Below are positions 34,455 to 43,915 of a DNA stretch of 55,101 bases, one piece after another. The translations under genes were made by a program, and so were the position numbers. Location: assembly GCA_003566715.1 (NCBI GenBank), contig PXCF01000142.1, positions 1 to 55,101 on the forward strand. Reading direction: 5' to 3'. Source of the stretch: Cryomorphaceae bacterium (GTDB lineage Bacteria > Bacteroidota > Bacteroidia > Flavobacteriales > Schleiferiaceae). The notes beneath the pieces were generated by a model. That model was not told the DNA's origin, searched no databases, and saw only the letters and a program-made list of their open reading frames with translations. Position 1 is the stretch's first letter. The number at the start of each line of letters is the position of its first letter.

Positions 34455-35690
34455 TTATTTTTTAAAATTCAGTATGGTTTTGCGAATGATGGCCACACAT
34501 TCCATCAGCTGATCACGGGTGATAACCAATGGCGGTGCAAAACGGATAATGTTTCCGTGCGTTGGTTTGGCAAGGAGTCCATTATCGCGCAATGCCATAC
34601 AAATGTTCCAAGCGGTATCGCTGCTCTCCTCATCATCAATGACGATGGCATTGAGCAAACCTTTACCGCGCACCAAGGTGACCAATTCTGTTTCTTCCAC
34701 CAACTTTTGCATCTCTTGACGGAAGAGTTCACCCAAGCGAAAGGCATTTTCTGCAAGATTTTCGCGCTCAACTACTTTCAACGCTTCCATGGCAACGGCA
34801 CAAGCCAGCGGATTACCTCCGTAGGTACTGCCATGTTCTCCCGGACGGATACACATCATGATCTCGTCATCGGCTAATACGGCGGAAACTGGAAGAACTC
34901 CCCCCGAAAGCGCTTTACCGAGAATAACGATGTCCGGTCGGGCATCCTCGTAATCAGTGGCCAAGCGTTTTCCTGTGCGCGCAATACCTGTTTGCACCTC
35001 ATCTGCAATAAAGAGAACATTGTGCTTGGTACAAAGTTTACGCACGCCGGCCAAATACCCTTCATCGGGAACCACAACACCAGCTTCTCCTTGAATGGGC
35101 TCTACCATAAAGGCTGCCACATTGGGGTCTTTTAATGCCTTGTCTAAAGCATCTAAATCGTTGTAGTCTATGATGTCGTAACCGGGCATATAGGGACCGA
35201 AACCCTTGTAACTACTCGGGTCGTCTGATGAACTAATGGCGGCAAGGGTTCGTCCCCAGAAATTGCCGTGTACAAAAACCACTCGGGCTTTATTTTCTTC
35301 AATGCCTTTTTTCTCGTACGCCCATTTTCGCGCCAGCTTTACGGCCGTTTCACCACCTTCCACGCCAGAATTCATGGGCAGCACCTTGTCATAACCAAAG
35401 AGTTCGGTGATGTATTTTTCGTAAGGCCCCAGCACGCTATTGTAGAATGCTCTTGATGTCAAGGTCAAGGTTTGTGCTTGATCGCTTAATGCCTTGATGA
35501 TATCGGGGTGACAATGTCCTTGATTAACCGCTGAGTAAGCACTGAGAAAGTCGAAATACTTCTTTCCTTCCAAGTCCCATACGTAAACACCTTCCCCTTT
35601 GTCGATGACTACAGGGAGTGGATGATAATTATGTGCACCGTATTTATTTTCTAATTCAATGGCTTTTTCAGACGTCAATTTTGCAGACAT
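34455..35690 (-). CDS. rocD: Ornithine-oxo-acid aminotransferase
   Basis: A class III PLP-dependent aminotransferase of 411 residues that converts ornithine and 2-oxoglutarate to glutamate semialdehyde. The N-terminal segment [15 protein letters not shown]-like ([21 protein letters not shown]) is specific to ornithine aminotransferase. Other signatures are [20 protein letters not shown], the PLP-binding [15 protein letters not shown], the catalytic Lys in [17 protein letters not shown], and [17 protein letters not shown]. It lies 6 bases after the MenE-like gene on the minus strand and 24 bases before the thioredoxin-like gene. Confidence 0.95.
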   Translation of the reverse strand: MSAKLTSEKAIELENKYGAHNYHPLPVVIDKGEGVYVWDLEGKKYFDFLSAYSAVNQGHCHPDIIKALSDQAQTLTLTSRAFYNSVLGPYEKYITELFGYDKVLPMNSGVEGGETAVKLARKWAYEKKGIEENKARVVFVHGNFWGRTLAAISSSDDPSSYKGFGPYMPGYDIIDYNDLDALDKALKDPNVAAFMVEPIQGEAGVVVPDEGYLAGVRKLCTKHNVLFIADEVQTGIARTGKRLATDYEDARPDIVILGKALSGGVLPVSAVLADDEIMMCIRPGEHGSTYGGNPLACAVAMEALKVVERENLAENAFRLGELFRQEMQKLVEETELVTLVRGKGLLNAIVIDDEESSDTAWNICMALRDNGLLAKPTHGNIIRFAPPLVITRDQLMECVAIIRKTILNFKK

Positions 35691-35696
35691 AAATGC

Positions 35697-36692
35697 TTAT
35701 TTTTTTAGATCAATTATTAGGCTTGCAAGTTCCGAAATATCTTCTGGATAGAGAAATATTTTTGGCTTACCTGATGTTGTGTAAGCCCACTGACTTACAA
35801 CAAATAGACGCTTGGGATGCCAGTGCTTGGGGAGTTGTTTAATATTTTTTTGCACTTTGAACACATCTGATGTTTCGAGAACCAATAACACCGGCACTTC
35901 GCCAAACTGCTTATCAGCCATGCCAACCAGTTGAACCTCGATATCTGATAAATCATTCCAGGCATCGTACCAATCTTTGATATGAATCTTTACTCCCCCA
36001 CTGTTGATCACCTTATCGGCCCGACGAACAAACACAAAGCGGTGCTCGTCGATAAGTTCGACCACGTCATTGGTTACCAATCCGTTTATACCCAGCACAC
36101 GATCGTGAATCACCAAGGTGTTTTGCTCGGAAAGAGAAAACCGAACACCAGCTAAAGCTTTAAAAACACGCTCTTTTGCTGGTTGCATCAGCGCTACATT
36201 CGAAAGCGTTTCTGTCATACCATAACTGTGAAAAACATGCTCGGGAAAAACACCCCCTTCATCGAGCACCCCTCCGCCGATGAGCACCTTTGCGCACTTG
36301 GATAAAAACGATTTGTTGGATTGCCACTGTGCAGGCGTTACCGAGATTAAGTCAACGGGGGCCATATCGTTAAAAACAATAGATGGTTTATATATGTGTA
36401 AACGCATTTTGTAGAGAAGTGCACGATAGAGCAACATTCTCCCTCCTGTTGTTTCCGGAGGCAAAACCAATGCTGCAGATCCGCCTTCTACACCAAGGGC
36501 TTTCATTGTTCTTTCAACACTGGCTTTAACTTGGTTGGCAGTAAAGGTAATGGACTTAGGTTTCCCTGTGCTGCCACTGCTTTGAAGTGTCGCTTCACCT
36601 TTATGCGCAAGTTCATCAACATACAAATTAATATGTTTTAAATCTGCAGAAAAACTGAGTTCTTCAATACTTTGGGAAAAATCTATAATCAA
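35697..36692 (-). CDS. AMP-binding acyl-CoA ligase, MenE-like (o-succinylbenzoate-CoA ligase)
   Basis: A 331-residue, shortened member of the ANL adenylating superfamily. It has the P-loop SSGSTGKPKSI, the adenylate-binding SYGMTETLS, and the hinge region FVFVRRADKVINSGGVKIH, and ends with a small C-terminal domain containing the GKPKIFLY lysine motif. Full-length family members run 450-550 residues; the short N-terminal domain fits the compact MenE-like ligases of Flavobacteria, which activate o-succinylbenzoate in menaquinone synthesis. No other men gene is in the window, so the assignment rests on length and motif style. It heads an apparent operon with rocD and the thioredoxin-like gene. 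Confidence 0.75.
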   Translation of the reverse strand: MIIDFSQSIEELSFSADLKHINLYVDELAHKGEATLQSSGSTGKPKSITFTANQVKASVERTMKALGVEGGSAALVLPPETTGGRMLLYRALLYKMRLHIYKPSIVFNDMAPVDLISVTPAQWQSNKSFLSKCAKVLIGGGVLDEGGVFPEHVFHSYGMTETLSNVALMQPAKERVFKALAGVRFSLSEQNTLVIHDRVLGINGLVTNDVVELIDEHRFVFVRRADKVINSGGVKIHIKDWYDAWNDLSDIEVQLVGMADKQFGEVPVLLVLETSDVFKVQKNIKQLPKHWHPKRLFVVSQWAYTTSGKPKIFLYPEDISELASLIIDLKK

Positions 36693-36726
36693 AGCAACGA
36701 TAATTTACATGTTGATGTTTGGCTGA

Positions 36727-36734
36727 CAAAATTA
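36727..36734 (-). promoter_or_regulatory. Candidate -7 element for the MenE-like operon
   Basis: The minus strand reads TAATTTTG, fitting TAnnTTTG, about 35 bases upstream of the start codon. No -33 TTG at the usual distance was identified. Confidence 0.45.
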
Positions 36735-36887
36735 CTATTCACATGACAACAGTTCTACCTAAATTCCATACAATTCACCAAATTGTTAGAACGCAAAATT
36801 TTTGACATTTTACTTTATATACAGTAAGCAATAAAACTTAAATACAATATGTTGTATTTTTTTTATTATTAATTAATGTTAATGATA

Positions 36888-36895
36888 TATATTTG
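36888..36895 (+). promoter_or_regulatory. -7 element for the first beta-helix lipoprotein
   Basis: TATATTTG followed by CC matches TAnnTTTG, 26 bases before the ATG. The upstream sequence is nearly all A and T and shows no clear -33 TTG. Confidence 0.6.
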
Positions 36896-36921
36896 CCCAA
36901 ACATTCCAAAAACAAACTAAA

Positions 36922-38172
36922 ATGAAAAAGATTTTACTGAGTAAGCTATTCATGCTTACGTTAATTACGCCTTTATTTTTAATTAGCTCATGCTCCAAAA
37001 AAGAAGGCTGCACCGATCCAGCTGCCATCAACTATGATCAAGACGCAGAAGAAGATGACGGTAGTTGCGAGTATGAAGAAAACAACAATGGTAACGACAA
37101 CGGCGATTCTGGTGAACCCGTTGTCTTGTCCGGAACCATTGATTCACCTTTATTACTCGAAGACATTTTTGAACCGAGCGAATTGGTGGACTACATTATT
37201 CAAGGTTCCTTAACCATCAATGCTGCGGTAACCGTAGAGCCGGGCGTTAGATTTCTGATGAAGCCGGGCGCTCGTGTATTTGTTCGTTCCGGCGGTTCTC
37301 TTGATATGACCGGTACTGAGCAAGACACCATCTTTATGACCGGCGAGCAGGATGTTCACGGATACTGGGACTACATTTTATTTGATGGCAGTAATAACCC
37401 TAACAATAAGATGATTTATACCAGTGTTCATAACGGCGGTGGGTCGAACACACGTGACGCTATGATTTCTCTAGGCGGAAACAGTCGTGTAACATTTATG
37501 AATTCTACTTTTTCAAAAAGTGAACGCTTCGGTATTCGTTTAAATTCTGAAGATGGAAACATCCCCGACTTTAAAGACAATAATGTAAAAAACTGCAACC
37601 TTCATCCAGTTTCATTGGATAATTTTTCTCAAGCCATTAATTTTGATGAGAGTTCTGACTTCACTCAAGGCAATGCCAATAATTCCGTAAGAATTGGGAG
37701 TCGTACCATCCAACAATCGTTCACCATTCCAAAATTAAGCGGCCCATACGAAGCTCACGGAAGAATACGTTTTAATGGAGAAGTTGTTGTTGAGGCGGGC
37801 ACCACAATTAAAATGGCTGCTAGTGCAAGGATTACTGTAGAAAGCAATGCATCGTTAAAATGCATTGGCACATCATCCGAACGCATTACCATCGAAGGCA
37901 CGCAACCAGTTGAAGGATTTTTTGAATGTATCCGCTTCAACAACTCCAACAACACCAACAACGAGTTTCAATATGTAGACGTCAGTTATGGAGGCGGGTC
38001 AAATATATATCCTGCCACCATATTCCTTTCGTCCGCATCTCGATTCAAAATGGGGAATTCCAGCATTAACTTTAGTGCAAGAAATGGTATTTCCGGAAGC
38101 AATAGCGCCATTTATGAAGACGACGGAAACAACACATTTAACGGCAATGTGCTAGACGACATAGACCTCTAG
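36922..38172 (+). CDS. Beta-helix lipoprotein with CTDPAA/DDGSC motif, copy 1
   Basis: A 416-residue lipoprotein. The signal segment ends in LLISSC (Cys at about residue 24), followed by SKKEGCTDPAAINYDQ and AEEDDGSCEYEE: this Cys-TDP-AxN-Y-AxxDDGSC motif is a short Cys-bounded acidic repeat common in surface proteins of marine Bacteroidota, thought to bind a cation, here as a single copy. An Asn/Gly/Asp linker leads to a right-handed beta-helix-like body made of two similar halves: about 80-225 (TVEPGVRFLMKPGARVFV and SGGSLDMTGTEQDTI) and about 265-400 (VEAGTTIKMAASARITV and ESNASLKCIGTSSERI). Both halves then carry a G-x-x-E-x-x-x-G(Y/F) segment followed by an N-N-x-N-N stretch and a YGGG- or HNGGG-like turn. 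No catalytic site is apparent. A terminator separates it from its close paralogue downstream. Confidence 0.75.
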   Translation: MKKILLSKLFMLTLITPLFLISSCSKKEGCTDPAAINYDQDAEEDDGSCEYEENNNGNDNGDSGEPVVLSGTIDSPLLLEDIFEPSELVDYIIQGSLTINAAVTVEPGVRFLMKPGARVFVRSGGSLDMTGTEQDTIFMTGEQDVHGYWDYILFDGSNNPNNKMIYTSVHNGGGSNTRDAMISLGGNSRVTFMNSTFSKSERFGIRLNSEDGNIPDFKDNNVKNCNLHPVSLDNFSQAINFDESSDFTQGNANNSVRIGSRTIQQSFTIPKLSGPYEAHGRIRFNGEVVVEAGTTIKMAASARITVESNASLKCIGTSSERITIEGTQPVEGFFECIRFNNSNNTNNEFQYVDVSYGGGSNIYPATIFLSSASRFKMGNSSINFSARNGISGSNSAIYEDDGNNTFNGNVLDDIDL

Positions 38173-38194
38173 TTGTTTTTATACTTAAAGCTTA

Positions 38195-38227
38195 AAGAGC
38201 CGCACAATTGTGTGGCTCTTTTTTTTT
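38195..38227 (+). terminator. Terminator after lipoprotein copy 1
   Basis: A 13-base stem without loop insert (38195-38207 with 38208-38220, one wobble) followed by a run of Ts; the actual loop will open a few central bases. Confidence 0.85.
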
Positions 38228-38340
38228 ACACCAAGTTCATATTAAAAATAGTCACATACCTAGATCGTGTTTAAATTGTTTTAATATTTGTTTTTAAGTA
38301 ACTTATGATTTTTATTTTTATAAAAATAGTTTACATATCA

Positions 38341-38348
38341 TATGTTTG
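38341..38348 (+). promoter_or_regulatory. -7 element for lipoprotein copy 2
   Basis: TATGTTTG followed by C lies 22 bases before the ATG at 38371. It falls inside a longer open frame that could start at an ATG at 38305, and so argues for the downstream start. Confidence 0.6.
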
Positions 38349-38370
38349 CAAAAACCAAACAAATCAAGTC

Positions 38371-39591
38371 ATGAAAAAACAATTGCCAAGTAAACTTTTT
38401 TTAGCGTCCATACTTTTGACTGCATTTATCATTCAATCATGTTCGAGCAACGATGGCTGTACAGACCCTGCAGCTATAAATTTCGATGAAAGCGCTGAAG
38501 AAGATGACGGTAGTTGCGAATATGAAGAAGGTGACCCGGAAGAGCTATCCGGAACCATCGATGTTCCTACCACTTTTGAAAACATCTACCAGTCTGATCA
38601 ACTTTACGATTATGTGGTAGATGGTCACGTTAGAATTGATGCTGCGGTAACCATCGAACCAGGTGTTCGAATTTTAATGAAATCAGGTGCGCAAATCACT
38701 GTCCGCTCAGATGGCTCTCTTGATATGAGCGGAACATCACAAGACTCTATCATTATCAAAGGCGAACAAGATATCCCGGGGTTTTGGAACTACATTCGAT
38801 TTAATGGAAGCAACAACCCCAATAATAAAATAATCTATACCGGAATTTACAATGGAGGTGCAGACAGCCGGAGGGATGGCTTGGTGTTTTTATCGAGCAA
38901 CAGTCGTTTGAGCGTGGAAAACTCCACGTTTGCAGTAAGTCAACGCAATGGATTAGTTGTCAGTGGAAGCGATGCAATTATTCCAAGCTTTAGTAATAAC
39001 GTGTTTAGAGACTGTGCACTGTACCCTGTGGAATTGAGCAACTTTTTTCAATCCGAAAACTTTAACGAGACCAGTATGTTCCACGAAAGCAACGGTACAA
39101 ATTTCGTTCGTGTAGGCAGTAGAACCATTCCAAATTCTTTTACCATTCCAAAAATTAATGGCTACTACGAAAAGCATGGCAGAACCAATCTAGACGGCGA
39201 TGTAGAGATTGCCCCCGGCACGAAAATCAAAATGGCATCCGGCGCAAGAATCACGGTTAGGAGCAACGGCTCACTGAAATGTATCGGCACAATATCGGAG
39301 CGCATTACTATTGAAGGCACTCAGCAAGTTGAGGGCTTCTTCGAATGCATAAGATTCAACGGATCCAACAATCCCAACAATGAATTTCAGTACGTAGATG
39401 TCAGTTATGGCGGCGCAAACAGCTTGTATGACGCCAATATATATCTTTCGTCAGATTCGAGGTTTAAGATGGGTAACTGTAGTTTAAACTACAGTGCCGG
39501 ATACGGTCTATCAGGTGGAAGCAGTGCCATATTTGACGATGATGGCAATAACACATTTAACGGCAATGTGTTGGGGGATATTGGACTTTAA
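38371..39591 (+). CDS. Beta-helix lipoprotein with CTDPAA/DDGSC motif, copy 2
   Basis: A 406-residue paralogue of the preceding gene. The ATG at 38371 gives a signal peptide with lipobox FIIQSC (Cys about residue 24). The same GCTDPAAINFDE and AEEDDGSCEYEE motif follows, then the two-half beta-helix: TIEPGVRILMKSGAQITVRS in half 1 and EIAPGTKIKMASGARITVRS in half 2, with FNGSNNPNNK and FNGSNNPNNE repeated in the two halves. It lacks the Asn/Asp-rich linker that copy 1 has after DDGSC. The C-terminus DDDGNNTFNGNVLGDIGL mirrors copy 1 nearly exactly. Each copy has its own promoter and terminator, so they can be regulated separately. Function unknown; surface exposure is inferred. Confidence 0.75.
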   Translation: MKKQLPSKLFLASILLTAFIIQSCSSNDGCTDPAAINFDESAEEDDGSCEYEEGDPEELSGTIDVPTTFENIYQSDQLYDYVVDGHVRIDAAVTIEPGVRILMKSGAQITVRSDGSLDMSGTSQDSIIIKGEQDIPGFWNYIRFNGSNNPNNKIIYTGIYNGGADSRRDGLVFLSSNSRLSVENSTFAVSQRNGLVVSGSDAIIPSFSNNVFRDCALYPVELSNFFQSENFNETSMFHESNGTNFVRVGSRTIPNSFTIPKINGYYEKHGRTNLDGDVEIAPGTKIKMASGARITVRSNGSLKCIGTISERITIEGTQQVEGFFECIRFNGSNNPNNEFQYVDVSYGGANSLYDANIYLSSDSRFKMGNCSLNYSAGYGLSGGSSAIFDDDGNNTFNGNVLGDIGL

Positions 39592-39612
39592 AATTCCCTT
39601 CGTTTATCTACA

Positions 39613-39645
39613 AAAGAGCTGCTGTTTTATGCAGCTCTTTTTTTA
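39613..39645 (+). terminator. Terminator after lipoprotein copy 2
   Basis: A perfect 10-base stem (39613-39622 with 39631-39640) with an 8-base loop runs into seven Ts. Confidence 0.85.
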
Positions 39646-39700
39646 TATAAAAGCGGCTAAAATCAATGGATACTGCACACTCAAAAATGATGATTGGTTT

Positions 39701-39733
39701 TTGGTATTATCGCCTATACAATAAGTATATTTG
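39701..39733 (+). promoter_or_regulatory. Promoter of the ABC-F gene
   Basis: TTG at 39701-39703, a 22-base spacer and TATATTTG at 39726-39733 followed by C form a complete -33/-7 promoter. Initiation near 39739 means that translation starts at ATG 39757 rather than at an upstream in-frame TTG. Confidence 0.75.
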
Positions 39734-39756
39734 CCCATTCTAATAAAAGATACACT

Positions 39757-41454
39757 ATGTCTGACGATAAAAAGGTCATTTTCTCCATGAGCGGGGTCAC
39801 TAAGACCTACAGCTCAAGTAATAAAACCGTACTAAAAGATATTTACCTAAGTTTTTACTATGGGGCTAAAATCGGGATTCTCGGTCTCAACGGCTCAGGT
39901 AAATCAACGCTTTTAAAAATCATTGCTGGTATTGACAAAAACTATCAAGGCGATGTGGTTTTTTCTCCGGGGTATAAAGTGGGATATCTCGAGCAAGAAC
40001 CTCAGTTAGATGAAAGTAAAACGGTTATTGAAGTGGTACGTGAAGGCGCCGCAGAAACCGTAGCACTTTTGGAAGAATACAACAAAATAAACGACGACTT
40101 TGGACTGCCCGAGGTTTATGAGAATCCCGACAAAATGGAAAAGCTCATGAACCGTCAGGCCGAGTTGCAAGATAAAATTGACGCATCAAACGCCTGGGAA
40201 TTGGACACCGAGCTCGAACGTGCCATGAGCGCCTTGAATTGTCCGGAAAGCGACACCCCCGTCAGCGTGCTCTCCGGTGGGGAACGCCGACGCGTAGCCC
40301 TTTGTCGATTGTTGATTTCCAATCCGGAAATCCTGCTACTCGATGAGCCCACCAACCACTTAGACGCAGAGTCGGTGCATTGGTTGGAACAACACTTGCA
40401 GCAGTATAAAGGAACCGTTATTGCCGTAACGCACGACCGCTATTTCCTCGATAATGTAGCCGGATGGATTCTCGAACTGGATCGCGGTGAAGGCATTCCC
40501 TGGAAAGGCAACTACTCAAGCTGGCTTGACCAAAAGTCTAAGCGATTGGCGCAGGAAGAAAAGCAGGCCAGCAAGAAACGCAAAACCCTCGAACGAGAAC
40601 TCGAATGGGTACGCATGAATCCCAAAGGAAGACAGGCCAAATCAAAAGCCAGATTGAGCAACTACGAAAAACTACTCAGTCAAGAAGAAAGAGAGCAAGA
40701 ACAAAAGCTGGAAATTTTTATCCCACCCGGTCCGCGATTGGGCACCAACGTCATTGAAGCCAAAGATGTGAAAAAGGCATTTGGTGACAAACTCTTGTAT
40801 GAGAATTTAAACTTCAACCTTCCTCCTGCCGGAATCGTTGGTATTGTTGGCCCAAATGGTGCCGGTAAGACCACCATTTTCCGCATGATTATGGGACAAG
40901 AAAAACCGGATGAAGGAACATTCAGCATTGGCGAAACCGTAAAAATCGCCTATGTCGACCAGTCGCACGAAAAATTAGTAGCCGACAAGTCCATCCACCA
41001 AATCATTGCCGACGGCGAAGAAGAGTTTGAACTCGGCGGCCGACGCGTTAATGCCCGTGCCTACTTGAGTCGATTTAATTTTGCCGGACAAGACCAAAGC
41101 AAACAAGTAGGTGTCCTCTCCGGTGGAGAGCGTAACCGCTTACACTTGGCCATGGCATTAAAAGAAGGCGGCAACGTACTCCTCCTCGATGAGCCTACCA
41201 ACGACCTTGACATCAACACCCTGAGAGCTCTTGAAGAGGCCTTGGATAACTTCGCCGGTTGTGCGGTCATCATCAGTCACGACCGCTGGTTCCTCGACCG
41301 TGTCTGTACCCACATCTTGGCCTTTGAAGGCGATGCACAGGTATATTACTTCGAGGGCGGATATTCCGACTACGAAGAAAACAAGAAAAAGCGCCTTGGC
41401 AATACTGCGGGTACAAGATTTAAATACAAGAAACTCAAAAAGGACGGCGTTTAA
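39757..41454 (+). CDS. ettA: Energy-dependent translational throttle protein EttA (ABC-F)
   Basis: A 565-residue soluble protein with two ABC ATPase domains and no membrane segment. ABC-F proteins bind the ribosomal E site and EttA gates entry to elongation according to energy state. Domain 1 has Walker A GLNGSGKST, signature VLSGGERRRVAL and Walker B LLLDEPTNHLD; domain 2 has GPNGAGKTT, VLSGGERNRLHL and LLLDEPTNDLD. Between them lies the Lys/Glu/Arg-rich P-site tRNA-interaction linker (about 245-310, with KRKTLERELEWVRMNPKGRQAKSKARL, split by family features). Length and the EWVRMNPKGRQAK linker fit EttA rather than Uup or YheS. pheT follows 43 bases later. Confidence 0.95.
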   Translation: MSDDKKVIFSMSGVTKTYSSSNKTVLKDIYLSFYYGAKIGILGLNGSGKSTLLKIIAGIDKNYQGDVVFSPGYKVGYLEQEPQLDESKTVIEVVREGAAETVALLEEYNKINDDFGLPEVYENPDKMEKLMNRQAELQDKIDASNAWELDTELERAMSALNCPESDTPVSVLSGGERRRVALCRLLISNPEILLLDEPTNHLDAESVHWLEQHLQQYKGTVIAVTHDRYFLDNVAGWILELDRGEGIPWKGNYSSWLDQKSKRLAQEEKQASKKRKTLERELEWVRMNPKGRQAKSKARLSNYEKLLSQEEREQEQKLEIFIPPGPRLGTNVIEAKDVKKAFGDKLLYENLNFNLPPAGIVGIVGPNGAGKTTIFRMIMGQEKPDEGTFSIGETVKIAYVDQSHEKLVADKSIHQIIADGEEEFELGGRRVNARAYLSRFNFAGQDQSKQVGVLSGGERNRLHLAMALKEGGNVLLLDEPTNDLDINTLRALEEALDNFAGCAVIISHDRWFLDRVCTHILAFEGDAQVYYFEGGYSDYEENKKKRLGNTAGTRFKYKKLKKDGV

Positions 41455-41497
41455 ATCGCAATACCAAGCGTTTTTTTACCACAAATAAAACACATAC

Positions 41498-43909
41498 ATG
41501 AAGATCGCATACAGCTGGCTTAAAGATTATTTTCCCACAGATATTTCACTAGAAGATGCTGCTGAGATTCTAACGGATATCGGACTTGAAGTTGAAGGCG
41601 TTGAATCGTTTACTTCCATTCCCGGGAACTTAGAAGGCGTGGTTGTTGGGCACGTTTTAACCTGTGGCAAGCACCCCAATGCCGATCGTTTGTCCTTGAC
41701 CACCGTAGACATTGGTGAAAGCGACCCTGTGCAAATTGTATGCGGTGCCCCCAATGTGGCGGAAGGACAGTATGTACTGGTGGCTACTGTTGGCGCTACC
41801 ATCTATCCCAACGATGGGGACCCCCTAAAAATTAAGAAGGGTAAAATCCGTGGAGAGGTATCTATGGGGATGATTTGTGCAGAAGACGAATTGGGCTTAG
41901 GGCAGTCTCACGACGGCATCATGGTGCTTAAAGAAGCGGCCACTCCCGGAACACCGGCGTCAGAACTTTTCAAGGTCTTTAACGACGATGTATTGGAAAT
42001 TGGACTAACCCCCAACAGAAGTGACGCCATGTGTCATTACGGCGTGGCCCGCGACCTTAACGCAGCTTTGCGCAGTAGACATCAGGTGCACGTCCCTCTC
42101 AACCTAAAATCAACAGCAGATTTTGTGGTATCAGACACCACCGAACCCATCAAAATAACCATTAAAGATAGCGATCGGTGTATGCGCTACGCCGGTCTGC
42201 GAATTTCCGGTATTAAAATGACCGAATCACCCGCGTGGATGCAGGCACGATTGAAATCCATCGGACTTCGTCCAATTAACCAGGTTGTGGACGTTACCAA
42301 CTTCGTGCTTCACGAAACAGGTCACCCACTCCACGCTTTTGACGCCAAAAAGATTGCCGGCCAACACATCATTGTACAAACCATGTCTGCCGGCAACAAA
42401 CTTACCACGCTTGACGATGTTGAACGAACGTTACACGAAGAAGATTTGTGTATTTGCGACGAACAAGGCCCACTTGTTTTGGCTGGTGTATTTGGTGGTG
42501 AACGAGCAGAAGTGGACAACAACACCACCGATATTTTTCTGGAAAGCGCCTTGTTTAACGCCGTAAGTGTGCGTAAAACAGCTCGTCGGCACGGATTGAA
42601 TACCGATGCCTCATTTCGATACGAGCGCGGCGTTGACCCGGAAATGAGCATCTACGCGCTTCGCCGTGCTGCCTTACTGATCAAATCGATTGGCGGGGGA
42701 AAAATCACCATGAACATCGATGATGTTTACCCCAAGCCCGTGCTTCCTAAAGAAATTACTTTGCGCTTCGAAAAAGTCCAGGCACTGATTGGAAAAAATA
42801 TCCCCGAACCGACCATCAAAGAAATATTGAGTTTTCTAGATATTAAAATAAAACGCGAAGTAGCCAACAAAGTGGTGGTTGAAGTTCCCGCTTATCGCGC
42901 AGATGTTACGAGAGAAGCAGACCTCATCGAAGAAGTGCTTCGCATTTACGGGTTTAACAATGTGGAAGTGAGTGGCAAAATGACCATCAGCGTACCACAA
43001 AAACGCCCAAATAATCGCACTCATATTGAAGATACCGTAAGTCAAAAGCTCTGTGGACGAGGATTTAGCGAATGTGTCAACAATTCGTTGACCAAAAGCA
43101 GTTTTGCGACAGACGGCGCAGTCAATATACTCAACCCTCTAAGTACTGATTTGGGGATCATGCGCATGAGTCTGATTCCGGGGTTGGTGGAAAATGCCGC
43201 CTATAATGTCAACCGCAAAAATCGCCATCTAAAGTTGTTTGAATGGGGAAATGTTTACCAAAAAACCAGTCATGGATTTCAGGAAGACGCCCGCTTGACT
43301 CTCCTTATGACCGGAGCAACCATTGAAGAAAATTGGCTGACCCCAGCACAAGATAGCCGTGTGTTTCACCTCAGCGGAACGCTGCATCACTTTTTAGAAT
43401 CGTGGGGGATGGATGTTATCGACTACCGTCCTTGTACCAACCCACTTTTGGAAGGCGGTATTGCTCTATTTCACCAAAATCGATGGTTGGCAGATATCGG
43501 TGTGGTGAACCCCGACCTAAGAAAAAAACTCGACCTCAGTCAGGAAGCATTTGTTGCCGAGATGAATTGGACACTGATAGAAGACCACATAAATTCGCGC
43601 AAGCTAACATTTCAGAACATTCCCCGTTATCCGGCGGTAAGACGTGATTTGGCCTTGGTGCTTCCCGAAGATATCAAATATGTGGACCTCGTAGCTGCTG
43701 CCCAAAAAGCCGAACGACAATTGCTAAAAACAGTTAACCTCTTTGACGTTTACAAAGGAAAAAACATACCGGAAGGCAAGATTTCCTATGCTTTGTCATT
43801 TGTGCTGCAAGACGAAAACAAGACCCTTACGGATAAGCAGATAGAAAAAAGCATACAACGCATTCAATCGGCTCTCGAAGAAAACTTTGCTGCATCGCTT
43901 CGTGTATAA
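41498..43909 (+). CDS. pheT: Phenylalanyl-tRNA synthetase beta subunit
   Basis: An 803-residue subunit of the heterotetrameric class II PheRS that charges tRNA-Phe. The N-terminal tRNA-binding EMAP-like domain is at about 40-150 (HVLTCGKHPNADRLSL, VCGAPNV, GMICAEDELGL). The B3/B4 editing domain is at about 210-390, with RPINQVVDVTNFVLHETGHPLHAFDAKK-type motif, then the B5 domain (about 405-475, EADLIEEVLRIYGFNNV) and the catalytic-like core (GRGFSECVNNSL, NPLSTDLGIMRMSLIPGL). The C-terminal ferredoxin-like anticodon-binding domain (about 710-803) has YPAVRRDLALVLPE. PheS is not in the window. The next gene starts 6 bases downstream. Confidence 0.97.
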   Translation: MKIAYSWLKDYFPTDISLEDAAEILTDIGLEVEGVESFTSIPGNLEGVVVGHVLTCGKHPNADRLSLTTVDIGESDPVQIVCGAPNVAEGQYVLVATVGATIYPNDGDPLKIKKGKIRGEVSMGMICAEDELGLGQSHDGIMVLKEAATPGTPASELFKVFNDDVLEIGLTPNRSDAMCHYGVARDLNAALRSRHQVHVPLNLKSTADFVVSDTTEPIKITIKDSDRCMRYAGLRISGIKMTESPAWMQARLKSIGLRPINQVVDVTNFVLHETGHPLHAFDAKKIAGQHIIVQTMSAGNKLTTLDDVERTLHEEDLCICDEQGPLVLAGVFGGERAEVDNNTTDIFLESALFNAVSVRKTARRHGLNTDASFRYERGVDPEMSIYALRRAALLIKSIGGGKITMNIDDVYPKPVLPKEITLRFEKVQALIGKNIPEPTIKEILSFLDIKIKREVANKVVVEVPAYRADVTREADLIEEVLRIYGFNNVEVSGKMTISVPQKRPNNRTHIEDTVSQKLCGRGFSECVNNSLTKSSFATDGAVNILNPLSTDLGIMRMSLIPGLVENAAYNVNRKNRHLKLFEWGNVYQKTSHGFQEDARLTLLMTGATIEENWLTPAQDSRVFHLSGTLHHFLESWGMDVIDYRPCTNPLLEGGIALFHQNRWLADIGVVNPDLRKKLDLSQEAFVAEMNWTLIEDHINSRKLTFQNIPRYPAVRRDLALVLPEDIKYVDLVAAAQKAERQLLKTVNLFDVYKGKNIPEGKISYALSFVLQDENKTLTDKQIEKSIQRIQSALEENFAASLRV

Positions 43910-43915
43910 TCATAC

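Noticed and set aside
38305-38370. Upstream ATG for lipoprotein copy 2
   Set aside because: It would place 22 residues before the signal peptide and conflicts with the TATGTTTG element at 38341.
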